From the NCBI GenBank assembly GCA_947631245.1, contig CANRKP010000016.1, forward strand, positions 1-42,665: DNA of 42,665 bases. Reading direction: 5' to 3'. Both the position numbers and the translations under genes were made by a program. Within the stretch, counting starts at the first letter, position 1; every line of letters begins with the position of its first letter. Origin of the DNA: an uncultured Clostridia bacterium (lineage in GTDB: Bacteria; Bacillota; Clostridia; Oscillospirales; CAG-272). The notes under the pieces are model-generated. The model was given only the letters and a program-made list of their open reading frames with translations, was not told the DNA's origin and did no database searches. Positions 30,670 through 39,859 of this stretch are shown here, piece by piece.

Positions 30670-32318
30670 TATCCCCTGTCCTCCGTTTTCTTTTTCAGTC
30701 CGGGTATGAAGCGGAGTATCTTTTCCGCTTTAGGTATCATCATAAGGTCATCGATGCTTATCGCCTTCGTAGCAAATACAACGGTGATATATACGACGGC
30801 TCCAACCGCGATGCCGCCGAAGAGCGATATGCGGTAATCCACTATCAGTGAGGTGAAATAGTAGACCCCGTAAGCCGACGCGGCGCACGCGATCCCCGCC
30901 AAAAGCGGGCGCAGAAGCATACGGTCAAAGTCGAGCTTCAGCCCCACATACTTCACAAGGAAGAAGATGTTTATGGATGAGACCGCAAGGTAGCAGAGGA
31001 ACGTGCTTATCGGTAGCCCGTTCATACCTATCGCGGGGATGCCGACAAGTATGTATGTCGTCACAAGCTTGATGAGCGCGCCGACTATCATCGATATTAT
31101 CGGCTTTCTTTCGTATCCGTTCGCCTGAAGCAGCGCGTTTGACACCGAAAGCAGGCAGAGAAAATATATCGTCGGCGCGAGTATCGTCAAGAGCGGGGCT
31201 CCGGCGTCCGCCGAGGCGCGACCGAATATCATGCGTATTATCGGGTGTGCCATGACTGACATCCCGAGCGCGCACGGTATCGCCATTATAGAGGCGACGC
31301 GAAGCGACATATGCATATACACCGACGTGCGCCTCACGTCCCCTCTCGCAAGCGTCGCCCTTATCATGGGGATAAGGGAATACGATATCGGATATATGAG
31401 AACGGGCGGCAGGTCAAAGAGCGGAACTACGCTCGTTTTCCAAATGCCGTATGCGGCGTTCGCCGTCTGCGCCGTATGCCCTATCGACATGAGCCTGTTC
31501 ATGAGGATGACGAGATCTATCATCTCGGTCACGCTGAGCATGGAGGCGCTTATCGTTATCGGCACTGCGATGACGACAAGACGCTTGAGGATCGATTTTC
31601 TCGAGGGGACGACCTCTATCTTCCCTTCGATATAGTACTCCTCGTCGTATCTCTGCGTCTTGAAGAACCATTTCGACAGAAGGAGGTATATCGAGCCGAG
31701 TGCAACGCCCGACGTCACGCCGATTATTGCATACGCGGCGACGTATTCGACGCCGAGTCCCTGCCCCTTTGCCCAAAGCGCAAGGATTATGCCGACCGCG
31801 ACCTTCATGACGGACTCTATGAACTCGGAGACCGCCATCGGCACCATGTGCTGATATCCTTGGAAATAGCCGCGCAGCGCGCTCGAGATGCAGATGAAGA
31901 ACATCGTCGGTCCGAGGAATATGATGCTGAGCTTCGCGTTCGGAGACTGCGTCAAGTCGGCAAACGCTCCGGCTCCCGCCATCATTATGACGGTGCCGAT
32001 AAGTCCGATGACGGAAAACAGCGTCACCGTCACGTTATAGATCCGCTTGGTCTCCTTGACGTTGCCCTTCGCCCTCGACTCGGCGACAAGAAGCGATACC
32101 GCCGTCGGCAGTCCCGTCGTAGATATCATGAAAAGCGCCGTATATACCGTGTACGCCTGATTGAAATACCCCATGCCCTCGTCGCCGACGATGGACAAAA
32201 GCGGCACCTTCATGAAAAGACCGACGGCCTTGTTGACTATATTCGCAACGGTTAAAACGAGAACGCCCGAAAAAAACAGCTTTGTGCTGCGTTTTGCCGC
32301 GGGCTTTTTTTCACCCAT
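30669..32318 (-). CDS. SpoVB/YabM-type polysaccharide (lipid-linked) flippase
   Basis: A 549-residue membrane protein of the MVF/polysaccharide-synthesis MOP superfamily, with about 14 hydrophobic helices. The N-terminal STKLFFSGVLVLTVANIVNKAVGLFMKVPLLSIVGDEGMGYFNQAYTVYTALFMISTTGLPTAVS is typical of SpoVB, YtgP and YabM. It most likely moves lipid-linked glycan precursors across the membrane. Position just before mazG and yabO-yabQ makes it the equivalent of Bacillus YabM, while SpoVB itself serves spore cortex. The ATG at 32318 is chosen because the helices begin right after it and GGAG is 11 nt upstream; the frame extends to 32393 but that part is Arg/Ala-rich and unlike the family. Confidence 0.88.
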   Translation of the reverse strand: MGEKKPAAKRSTKLFFSGVLVLTVANIVNKAVGLFMKVPLLSIVGDEGMGYFNQAYTVYTALFMISTTGLPTAVSLLVAESRAKGNVKETKRIYNVTVTLFSVIGLIGTVIMMAGAGAFADLTQSPNAKLSIIFLGPTMFFICISSALRGYFQGYQHMVPMAVSEFIESVMKVAVGIILALWAKGQGLGVEYVAAYAIIGVTSGVALGSIYLLLSKWFFKTQRYDEEYYIEGKIEVVPSRKSILKRLVVIAVPITISASMLSVTEMIDLVILMNRLMSIGHTAQTANAAYGIWKTSVVPLFDLPPVLIYPISYSLIPMIRATLARGDVRRTSVYMHMSLRVASIMAIPCALGMSVMAHPIIRMIFGRASADAGAPLLTILAPTIYFLCLLSVSNALLQANGYERKPIISMIVGALIKLVTTYILVGIPAIGMNGLPISTFLCYLAVSSINIFFLVKYVGLKLDFDRMLLRPLLAGIACAASAYGVYYFTSLIVDYRISLFGGIAVGAVVYITVVFATKAISIDDLMMIPKAEKILRFIPGLKKKTEDRG

Positions 32319-32399
32319 TATACTAAATTCTCCGTTCCGCCGCCGTGCGGCAGCATGATAAATTTTCGCCGACAGCCTTTTTGCTGCCCGCAACAGCGC

Positions 32400-33311
32400 T
32401 CAGTGCAGAAACTCGCGGAATACCGAGCCCTTCGGCACCATTGAAAGCGGTATCGCCCGTATAGCCCCGAGAGACTCCGATATGTGCCGCGCACGCCCCG
32501 AGTAGACGCTCCCGTCCGGCACGAGCCGGAGCAGACAAAGCAGATACGGCGCGAGCACGCCGACCTCATATGAAAGCAGCGAGTCGAGCAAAATATCGCA
32601 GCCCGATGTATACGGCTCGATGTTCTTTATCTCGTTGTCGCGGACTTCGTCCCAAAGATAGAACGTCAGCTCCGGCGGCGCCGAGCGGTACCTGCAGTCC
32701 CTTACGAGACGCCGCATGAGACGTATCTCTTCGGGCAAAAACACGACACCGCCCGAAAGGAGCGATTCTCCGACACTGATGTGGACGCGCAGGGTCGAAA
32801 GTCCGTCGAGCGCCCCCGTTATCTCGGGATAAACGGCCTGTATCCCCTCGAAAAGTATTAGGTCTTCCGGCTCGCGCTTTATCGTCCTGTACCCGGAACG
32901 CCTGCCGCTGACGAAATCGAAAATCGGTACGCGGACCTCGCCGCCGCGGAAAAGCGCGTCGCGGAAGCGCAGAAACTCATCCATATCAATGGATGCGATG
33001 GTTTCATAATCGGGCTTCAGCTCTCCGTTCGCCGAGACCTTCATCGCGGCGTCCTCGCGGTTTTTGTAGAAGTCGTCTATGCTCACGACGTGAGCGGTCC
33101 TGCCCGCGGCATCAAACTCGGAAAGGAGCTTTTTTGCCGTAGTCGTTTTTCCGGAGCAGGACGGACCCGAAAGCAGCACGCAGGAGAGCCCGGGCTCAGA
33201 TATCGCGCGCGAAGACGCTGAGTTGAGCTGCGCTTCAAAATCCGCCTCCGCCTGCGCGATAAGATCAAAAAGCTCGGCTTCGTTTTTCCAGCTCTGTCCG
33301 TTCACCTTCAT
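32400..33311 (-). CDS. uridine kinase-like P-loop nucleoside kinase
   Basis: A 303-residue member of the phosphoribulokinase/uridine kinase family. Walker A is LSGPSCSGKTTTAKKLL (47-63). VSIDDFYKNRE follows with the substrate-binding Asp pair, then the central IPIFDFVSGRRS-like segment (VPIFDFVSGRRSGYRT) and the strand LILFEGIQAVYPEI. In the C-terminal half it has RLMRRLVRDCRYR, an arginine-rich lid region. The ~40-residue N-terminal lead and ~90-residue C-terminal part make it larger than plain Udk (~210). It probably phosphorylates a nucleoside in pyrimidine salvage, but the substrate is unproven. It lies 36 nt after hemZ with a GGGGGGAG ribosome site. Confidence 0.83.
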   Translation of the reverse strand: MKVNGQSWKNEAELFDLIAQAEADFEAQLNSASSRAISEPGLSCVLLSGPSCSGKTTTAKKLLSEFDAAGRTAHVVSIDDFYKNREDAAMKVSANGELKPDYETIASIDMDEFLRFRDALFRGGEVRVPIFDFVSGRRSGYRTIKREPEDLILFEGIQAVYPEITGALDGLSTLRVHISVGESLLSGGVVFLPEEIRLMRRLVRDCRYRSAPPELTFYLWDEVRDNEIKNIEPYTSGCDILLDSLLSYEVGVLAPYLLCLLRLVPDGSVYSGRARHISESLGAIRAIPLSMVPKGSVFREFLH

Positions 33312-33347
33312 TATGGCTCCCCCCTTTCTCCTGCGTTTTATTCTTAT

Positions 33348-34904
33348 TTACGCCTGCCGTCCGCTTTGACCGGCGTAAAATTCCTTTATTCTCTCGTTGT
33401 CGGCAAGTATCGCCTTGTCCCTCTTTTCGGCATCTGACTCCTTAAGATATTCATACGGATATTTCGGATTGAATATTCGCTTTATCTTGACCGTGGACTC
33501 GTCGTCGGCGCCGCCGATGTTGCCGTCGCAATCTCGCGGCAGAACGAGCCTGTTGACGGCTCCGGCTCCCGCGGATATGACGGAATGTATCTCCTCCATC
33601 ATGACGATGTTGTAAAGCCCCTCGTATCCGTCGAGCGCAAAGCCGACGTTTTCATAATTTCCGACGGTGTTCTTCTGCCTGTAAATGTAGTACGGACGAA
33701 AACCGTTCTCCTTTGCCCGTATCTGAGAATAATCTACGCTCTTGCCCGCGTCTTTATTCACGCGCGAGTATACCGTCGCGCCGTGCTTCAATATATCCGC
33801 CGCTTTTTTGACCGTAAACGTGTGTACGGTGATATTTTCCGGTCTCAGCTCCATCACCCTGTCAAATGACTTTGAGAAGCTGATGAAATTCTCCCCCGGA
33901 AGCCCCGCGATAAGATCCGTATTTATGCAGTCGATGCCGGAGTTCACCGCTATTTCGAACGCGTGATAAAAATCCTCCGACGTGTGCGAGCGCCCGATGC
34001 TGCGGAGCACCTCGTCGTTTATCGTCTGAGTGTTCACGCTTATGCGATTGACTCCCATCCGCTTTGCGATTCGGAGCTTTCCCGCCGTTATCGTGTCGGG
34101 TCTGCCCGCCTCGAGCGTGAACTCGCGAATCTTGACGCCGTCAGTTCCGGCGACGATATGAGAGAGAACGCGCGTCAGCTGCTCCTCTGTCAGTATCGTC
34201 GGCGTGCCGCCGCCTATGTATACAGACGCGACCTTCAGCCCGAGCTCACGGATGAGCGCGAAACGGAGGTCTATCTCGCGGCAGAGCGCGTCAACATATT
34301 CGGGGATGAGCGAGAGCAGCTTTTTTGAGGTATACGAGACGAAAGAGCAGTACGCGCACCGCGACGGACAGAACGGTATCGAGATATATACGCTGCAATA
34401 TCCGCTGTAATACGGGCTCGCGAGCCTCGCCTCAAGCTGCGCTATCTCCGTTACGAGCGCGGCCTTTTTCGGATAAAGGAAGTAATCCTGACGCAGCGCG
34501 CTCTTCGTCTTTGCGGACGAAAATCCGCGCCGCAGATAGTCGCTCGCGACCTTTGCCGGGCGGACGCCCGTCATGATGCCCCACGACGGCGTGTAGTGCA
34601 TGAATTCCTCGCACGCGGCGAGCATGGCGGCGCCGGAGGCGAGCTTCAGTATCATGACGGGACTTCGCACCCCGTCAAAATCGACGCGCCTCTCAACTGA
34701 CGCCATCCGCGTTTTGTCGGCGACGGTCGCGCGCGCAGAGACGCCGTCAGCGTCCGTCCTTATGACGAAGCGAACGGCGGGCGAGTCCTCGTCCGACTCG
34801 GAGTCCGCGCCGAACTTCGCTCCCGGCCACCAAATCATGCAGAGCGTCTGAAAATAATATTCGCTTGTTTTGATTTTGCCGTCGGTATCAATCGTCAGCT
34901 TCAT
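33348..34904 (-). CDS. hemZ: oxygen-independent coproporphyrinogen III oxidase-like radical SAM protein HemZ
   Basis: A 518-residue radical SAM enzyme. An N-terminal domain of ~165 residues, with MTGVRPAKVASDYL (111-124) conserved in the HemZ group, precedes the radical SAM core. The iron-sulfur ligands are in YISIPFCPSRCAYCSF: Cys179, Cys183 and Cys186 (CxxxCxxC). The core goes on with VYIGGGTPTIL, EFTLEAGRPDT, RISVNTQTIND and LIAGLPGE, the HemN-type order. HemZ is named for coproporphyrinogen dehydrogenation in Bacillus, but many Clostridia with no haem pathway carry it, so the substrate is uncertain. It lies downstream of dtd (34 nt), continuing the relA-dtd order. Confidence 0.9.
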   Translation of the reverse strand: MKLTIDTDGKIKTSEYYFQTLCMIWWPGAKFGADSESDEDSPAVRFVIRTDADGVSARATVADKTRMASVERRVDFDGVRSPVMILKLASGAAMLAACEEFMHYTPSWGIMTGVRPAKVASDYLRRGFSSAKTKSALRQDYFLYPKKAALVTEIAQLEARLASPYYSGYCSVYISIPFCPSRCAYCSFVSYTSKKLLSLIPEYVDALCREIDLRFALIRELGLKVASVYIGGGTPTILTEEQLTRVLSHIVAGTDGVKIREFTLEAGRPDTITAGKLRIAKRMGVNRISVNTQTINDEVLRSIGRSHTSEDFYHAFEIAVNSGIDCINTDLIAGLPGENFISFSKSFDRVMELRPENITVHTFTVKKAADILKHGATVYSRVNKDAGKSVDYSQIRAKENGFRPYYIYRQKNTVGNYENVGFALDGYEGLYNIVMMEEIHSVISAGAGAVNRLVLPRDCDGNIGGADDESTVKIKRIFNPKYPYEYLKESDAEKRDKAILADNERIKEFYAGQSGRQA

Positions 34905-34938
34905 TATCCTGTCGTTGCCCTTCTCTTTATTTTGAGCG

Positions 34939-35394
34939 TTATTTTCTCGGCAGCGCGTGCGAGTCGAGCGGGATTATGACGGGGCCGTCCATTTTCATGT
35001 CGACCGTCATCCTCGCGCCGAACATTCCGTGCTCGGCTGAAACGCCGCGTGCGTTTATCTCGTTTATGAAATATTCATAGAGCGGGAGGGAGACCTCGCG
35101 CGGAGCGGCGTGCGAATAATCGGGCCGCGTCCCGCGGTAGCAGTCGGCAAGCAGCGTGAAATTCGAAATAACGAGTATGCTGCCGCCGACGTCCCTGACC
35201 GAGAGATTGAGCTTTCCCTCTCCGTCGCGGAACACCCTCAGCTTCAGAATTTTATCAATGAGCGTCCTTGCGTCCGCCTCGGTATCGCCGACTGCAACGC
35301 CGAGCGCGATCACGAGCCCGCGTCCGCACGAGCCGACGCGCACCCCGTCGACCGAGACGCATGCCTCATGAACTCTTTCCACTATCGCAATCAA
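34939..35394 (-). CDS. dtd: D-aminoacyl-tRNA deacylase (Dtd)
   Basis: A 151-residue enzyme that frees D-amino acids (and Gly from tRNA-Ala) from mischarged tRNAs. Family segments are AIVERVHEACVSVDGVRVG (3-21), LVIALGVAVGDTEADARTLIDKILKLRVF, the active-site SNFTLLADCYRGTRPDYSHAAP (SQFTL motif as SNFTL), and GMFGARMTVDMKMDGPVIIPLDS. In the usual NxGPVT Gly-cisPro motif the first residue is Met and the Thr is Ile (MDGPVI), a mild departure that keeps the Gly-Pro. The start is TTG at 35394, preceded by GGGGGG at about 8 nt. It follows relA after 28 nt, the conserved relA-dtd order. Confidence 0.92.
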   Translation of the reverse strand: MIAIVERVHEACVSVDGVRVGSCGRGLVIALGVAVGDTEADARTLIDKILKLRVFRDGEGKLNLSVRDVGGSILVISNFTLLADCYRGTRPDYSHAAPREVSLPLYEYFINEINARGVSAEHGMFGARMTVDMKMDGPVIIPLDSHALPRK

Positions 35395-35422
35395 AGGCTT
35401 GCCCCCCTCTTTTTCGCCGGTA

Positions 35423-37711
35423 TCAGTTGTATCCGCGCGCTATTCTGACGACGTCCTTTATGCCGCGCAGACGCGACACTATCGAATTGTAGTGGTTCAT
35501 GTCCTTGCACGCTATTTTCAGATTTATTATTATCTCGTCGTCCGTCTGCTTTTTTGTCATGATGCTGAGAAGGGAGACCTTCATGTCGGCGAGTATCGCC
35601 GTAAGCTCCGCGACTATCGTTATGCTGTTGACGGCGTATATCTGAAGCAGCGCCTCGTAAAGGTCGCCGGGACGTTTGTCCGTCTCGTCCCAGTGCGCCG
35701 AGACCCAGCGGTCCGGGTCGGCTCCGGGAGCCGTCATCGCGTGCGTGACGTTTGGGCAGTCGCGCTTGTGTATCGATATGCCGAACCCTTTTGTGATAAA
35801 GCCGATAACGGAATCTCCCGGCAGCGGGTTGCAGCATTTCGCAAACTTGACCTGCATCCCCGAGACACCGTCGACGACGATGCCGGACGATGACTTGACG
35901 CGCCGCGTCGTCGTCTGCACCTGCTCAACCTTGAGCGGCGCGTCGTGCGGCGTCTCCGTCTTCTGAACGCGCTCGTATTCGTCCCTCAGCTTCGGCACTA
36001 TCTTCGTTATCGGGATGCCGCCGTAGCCGAGAGTGTTGTATAGGTCGTCAGCGGTCTGTATGCCTATGCGCTTGGCGACGGTGACGACGATCTCGTTTTT
36101 CTTCTCGTCGGAGATGTCGTGGGCAAACTTCGCGAATTCGCGGTCGACCTCGTTTCTTCCGACTATGATGTTCTCGGCGCGCCTCTCTTTTTTGAACCAC
36201 GCGCGTATCTTTCCCCTCGCCTCGCTCGTCGCCGCTATCTTGAGCCAGTCGCGGCTCGGTCCCTTTGACGACGACGAGGTGAGTATCTCTACTATCTCTC
36301 CGTTCTGCGGGCAGCTGTCTATCGGCGTTATCACGCCGTTGACCTTAGCGCCCACCATGCGGTGCCCGACCTCGGAATGTATCGCGTATGCGAAATCTAT
36401 TATCGTGCCGTCCTGCGGCAGCGAGATCAGGTCCCCCTTCGGCGTAAAGACGAACTTTTCGTCATGGTAGACGTCGATTTTCAGCGCCTCCATGAACTCG
36501 TCCGGGTCGCGCGTCTCGTCCTCTGTCTCGATGAGCTTCGAGATCCACTGGAGCTTTCTGTCTATGTCCGCCTTAGACTGCTCGCCGGACTTGTACTTCC
36601 AGTGCGCGGCGATACCGTATTCGGCGACCTGATGCATCGCCTTCGTCCTTATCTGGACCTCGAAGGGGATGCCGTCGCGTCCGATGACCGTCGTGTGCAG
36701 CGACTGATACATATTCGGCTTCGGCGTCGAGATGTAGTCCTTGAACCTGCCGGGCATTGACTTATAGAGCTCGTGTATGATGCCGAGCGCCGTGTAGCAC
36801 TCGAGCTCCGTATCGACGATTATCCTGACGGCGTAAAAGTCGTATATCTCGTCAAAGCTCTTTTTCTGATTATACATCTTGTTATAGATGCTGAAAACGG
36901 TCTTGACGCGACCCTCAAGCGTGAAGTTGATGTCGTATTCCGAGAGCTTTTTTCCTATCTCGTCCTGTATGTTCTCGATAAAGTCGCGGTTTTGACCGTA
37001 TTTCTTGTCTATATAGTCGCTCACTTCCGCGTACCCGATAGGATCAAGGTACGAAAGGGCGAGCAGCTCGAGCTCCTGCTTTATGCGCTGGATACCGAGC
37101 CTGTGCGCGAGCGGCGCGTAAACGTACATAGTTTCAAGCGCCGTCGAGCGTCGCTTGGACTCCTCCTTCGCGCCGAGAGTACGCATATTATGGAGCCTGT
37201 CGCAGAGCTTGATGAATATGACTCTTATATCCCGCGACATGGCGAGCAGCATTTTGCGTATGTTCTCAACCTGCTGCGACTGCTTGTCGCCGACGTCGAT
37301 GCTCACCATCTTCGTTAACCCGTCGACGAGCTCGGCGACAGTCGGACCGAAGCGGGAGGATATCTCCTCGATGCTCGTCTTGTCGCCGCAGTCCTCTATC
37401 GTGTCGTGCAGAAGCGCCGCGACTATCGCGTCCGTATCTAGTCCGAGCGACGCCGCGATCTTTGCGACGGCGACGGGATGAACGATATAGGGCTCGCCGG
37501 AACGGCGGCGCTGCCCCTCGTGCATCAGCTTTGCGTACTCGTATGCGTCCGCTATCTTTTTCATATTATACGGCTTGCCGTATGACGCAAGCTCCGTCAT
37601 GAGACTGAGCTTCAGCTCGTCGGCAACCGGTCTCTCCGCCGCCGGTTTTTCTTCCGCTGCCGGATTTTCGGCTTGCTCCGTATTTTTATTTTCGACAAAG
37701 TCGTCTGCCAT
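35423..37711 (-). CDS. relA: bifunctional (p)ppGpp synthetase/hydrolase RelA/SpoT (Rel)
   Basis: A 762-residue long RSH enzyme. The HD hydrolase domain has YIVHPVAVAKI (His78) and ALLHDTIED (His102, Asp103, Glu106-Asp107), so hydrolysis is probably active. The synthetase domain has the variable RIKQELELLAL, the GRVKT loop, DFYAVRIIV, YQSLHTTV (335-342) and EVQIRTKAMH (351-360). A TGS domain lies at about 413-475 (VFTPKGDLISLPQDGTIIDFAYAIHSEVGH), a conserved Cys pair (CCNP, 626-629) in the zinc-finger region, and an ACT domain at ~690-762. It makes and degrades (p)ppGpp on the ribosome in amino-acid starvation. It lies 22 nt after recJ in the cdaA-relA block. Confidence 0.97.
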   Translation of the reverse strand: MADDFVENKNTEQAENPAAEEKPAAERPVADELKLSLMTELASYGKPYNMKKIADAYEYAKLMHEGQRRRSGEPYIVHPVAVAKIAASLGLDTDAIVAALLHDTIEDCGDKTSIEEISSRFGPTVAELVDGLTKMVSIDVGDKQSQQVENIRKMLLAMSRDIRVIFIKLCDRLHNMRTLGAKEESKRRSTALETMYVYAPLAHRLGIQRIKQELELLALSYLDPIGYAEVSDYIDKKYGQNRDFIENIQDEIGKKLSEYDINFTLEGRVKTVFSIYNKMYNQKKSFDEIYDFYAVRIIVDTELECYTALGIIHELYKSMPGRFKDYISTPKPNMYQSLHTTVIGRDGIPFEVQIRTKAMHQVAEYGIAAHWKYKSGEQSKADIDRKLQWISKLIETEDETRDPDEFMEALKIDVYHDEKFVFTPKGDLISLPQDGTIIDFAYAIHSEVGHRMVGAKVNGVITPIDSCPQNGEIVEILTSSSSKGPSRDWLKIAATSEARGKIRAWFKKERRAENIIVGRNEVDREFAKFAHDISDEKKNEIVVTVAKRIGIQTADDLYNTLGYGGIPITKIVPKLRDEYERVQKTETPHDAPLKVEQVQTTTRRVKSSSGIVVDGVSGMQVKFAKCCNPLPGDSVIGFITKGFGISIHKRDCPNVTHAMTAPGADPDRWVSAHWDETDKRPGDLYEALLQIYAVNSITIVAELTAILADMKVSLLSIMTKKQTDDEIIINLKIACKDMNHYNSIVSRLRGIKDVVRIARGYN

Positions 37712-37733
37712 AAAGTGCCTTCCGTGTACTCTT

Positions 37734-39857
37734 TTATAGGTATTTCCTTCTCAGCATGGTCAAAAGCTCGGAATCATCGAGATCAACATGCATTTTTTCA
37801 GGCGGCAGGGCGGCCTCGAACGTCTCCCCGTCGAGGCGCGGCATGAGGATGCCGAGCTCGGAGAATATATCGAGCGCGAGCCTTACCTTTATCCGGCATA
37901 TGCCTGCTGCCGCCGCGGCGTCACCAAGAGTGTGGCTTTTTTCGCCCGTCCTTATCATTTCGACAACGGTGCGGTAAAGAGATGCCAAATCCTGCCTTGT
38001 CGGGACGAACGCTTCGTAACCCGTTTTCCTCACGGCTTGCCCCGAACGGAGCGACTCGTACAGTTCCGCCTCGCGCTCCGCGTTTATCCTGAGCCCGCGG
38101 ACGAGAAGCCGCACGGACCTTGTCCCGCGAAACTCGTTCACATCGAGATTATATAGCAGGTCGACGATGTCACCCGAAGACGCCGAAAGTTCTTTTGCCG
38201 TCACCGAGAAGCACATGGCGCAAAGCCCGCCGCCGTCGTCCGTGCAAACAGTCAGCCTCGTATGCTTGTCCTCACCTACGCCGACAGCGGAAATAATGCG
38301 AACTCCCTCCGTCATGAAGAGCGGCTCACCGTTCCCCTCTCCGAACGGCTCGAGCTTTAAAAGCTCATCCGCCAATCCGAGAGTTATCTCATCGGCGCCG
38401 AGCACGTCGTCAACGGTTATCTCGGGTTCGGGCGCGCATTTTTCCATGATGCCGCGCGCGTATTCGTTGATAGCGCGTCTGAAGCCGTCGAGCTGCCCTC
38501 TTTCAAGCGAAATACCGCCGGCAAGCTCGTGCCCGCCGAATTTCAAAAGGTGCTCCGAGCACGCCCCGAACGCGCGCGAGAGATCAAGTCCCGAAACGCT
38601 CCTGCCGGATCCTTTTCCGACATCGTGTTCACCGCCACCTCCGCCTTCAAAAGTTATTATTATCGAGGGCTTCGAGTATTTTTCCGTGATATGCGAGGCG
38701 ACTATCCCGATAACTCCGTGATGCCAATCGTCGCCCGCAAGCACGATGACGGAGTCCTGCGAGATATCGGGGCATTCGCTTATCATCGCGCACGCCTCTG
38801 ATGTAGTCTTTGCCTCGAGCCTTTGACGCTCAAGGTTCAGACAGCAGAGCTCGCGCGCGAGGGCTGCCGCCGCCTCCCTGTTATCGGTCGTAAAAAGCCT
38901 CACCGCCAATGACGCGTCGCTCATCCGTCCTGCGGCGTTTATGCGCGGACCGAGCGTGTAGCCTATGTATCCCGACGTCACGCGCGGCCTTTTTTTCGGC
39001 TCGCGCGTCCCGTCTGACATGCTCGCCTCCATGAGCGCCGCGACGCCGGGGCGCGACATCTCCGATATTCTTGAAAGTCCGAAGCTGACTATGACGCGGT
39101 TCTCGTCCGTCATCGGCATGACGTCCGTGACTGTGCCTATCGCCACAAGGTCTATATATCTGCCGCTTACGGAAAGCGTTGCCTTTTCAGTGTCACCGCC
39201 GCACCTGATACGAGACTCGAGCGCGCATACGAGTTTGTATGCAACACCGACGCCGGCAAGTCCCGAAAAAGGATATCTGCTGTCCTCTCTTTTGGGATTG
39301 ACGACTGCCGCGGCGTCCGGAAGCTCCGTCGTGCATTTGTGATGGTCGGTCACAACTACGTCCACGCCGAGCTGCCGCGCGGTCTTTACCTCCTCGATCG
39401 CAGTCGTGCCGCAGTCGACGGTTATTATGAGACGCGCACCGTCCTCCGCGATCTTTTTGACAGCGTCGACAGTCATTCCGTAGCCCTCGGAGCGCTTCGG
39501 AACATAAAATCCGACGTCAGCCCCGAGTTCCGATAAATAAAGGTAAAGGACGCTGACAGAAGTAACGCCGTCAGCGTCGTAATCTCCGAAAATAAGTATT
39601 CTTTCCCGCTCCGAGACGGCGCGCCTTATCCTTTCAACGGCACAGTCCATATCGGGGAGCAGAAACGGGTCGTGCAGCGAGGCGTTCTCCATACGCAAAA
39701 ATGCCCGTGCCTCATCGGCATTCCGACAGCCGCGCCGGCATAAGAGCCGCCCCATCGCGGGTGAGACGCCGAGCCCGAGGCACACATCCGAGGTGGACGC
39801 GGCGTCCGCCTCGGGCATGACCGTCCATTTTATATTGCCTTTTACAAATCCCCTCAT
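37734..39857 (-). CDS. recJ: single-stranded-DNA-specific exonuclease RecJ
   Basis: A 707-residue DHH-family 5'-3' exonuclease. The DHH phosphoesterase motifs are FGDYDADGVTS (90-100), the Asp in TVDCG (147-151), and VVTDHHK (168-174). The DHHA1 domain has LGPRINAAGRMSDASLAVRL, the downstream VLAGDDWHHGVIGIVASHITEKY, and a glycine-rich loop (EGGGGGEHDVGKGSGRSVSGLDLSRAF). An OB domain and a C-terminal ~130-residue helical extension complete it. It processes DNA ends for recombination and mismatch or base-excision repair. The ATG is 2 nt after the ybbR stop and the gene precedes relA by 22 nt. Confidence 0.95.
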   Translation of the reverse strand: MRGFVKGNIKWTVMPEADAASTSDVCLGLGVSPAMGRLLCRRGCRNADEARAFLRMENASLHDPFLLPDMDCAVERIRRAVSERERILIFGDYDADGVTSVSVLYLYLSELGADVGFYVPKRSEGYGMTVDAVKKIAEDGARLIITVDCGTTAIEEVKTARQLGVDVVVTDHHKCTTELPDAAAVVNPKREDSRYPFSGLAGVGVAYKLVCALESRIRCGGDTEKATLSVSGRYIDLVAIGTVTDVMPMTDENRVIVSFGLSRISEMSRPGVAALMEASMSDGTREPKKRPRVTSGYIGYTLGPRINAAGRMSDASLAVRLFTTDNREAAAALARELCCLNLERQRLEAKTTSEACAMISECPDISQDSVIVLAGDDWHHGVIGIVASHITEKYSKPSIIITFEGGGGGEHDVGKGSGRSVSGLDLSRAFGACSEHLLKFGGHELAGGISLERGQLDGFRRAINEYARGIMEKCAPEPEITVDDVLGADEITLGLADELLKLEPFGEGNGEPLFMTEGVRIISAVGVGEDKHTRLTVCTDDGGGLCAMCFSVTAKELSASSGDIVDLLYNLDVNEFRGTRSVRLLVRGLRINAEREAELYESLRSGQAVRKTGYEAFVPTRQDLASLYRTVVEMIRTGEKSHTLGDAAAAAGICRIKVRLALDIFSELGILMPRLDGETFEAALPPEKMHVDLDDSELLTMLRRKYL

Positions 39858-39859
39858 AC

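Noticed and set aside
31311..32255. A 314-codon plus-strand frame
   Set aside because: It is antisense to the flippase and consists largely of His/Arg/Asp runs typical of a shadow of a membrane protein.
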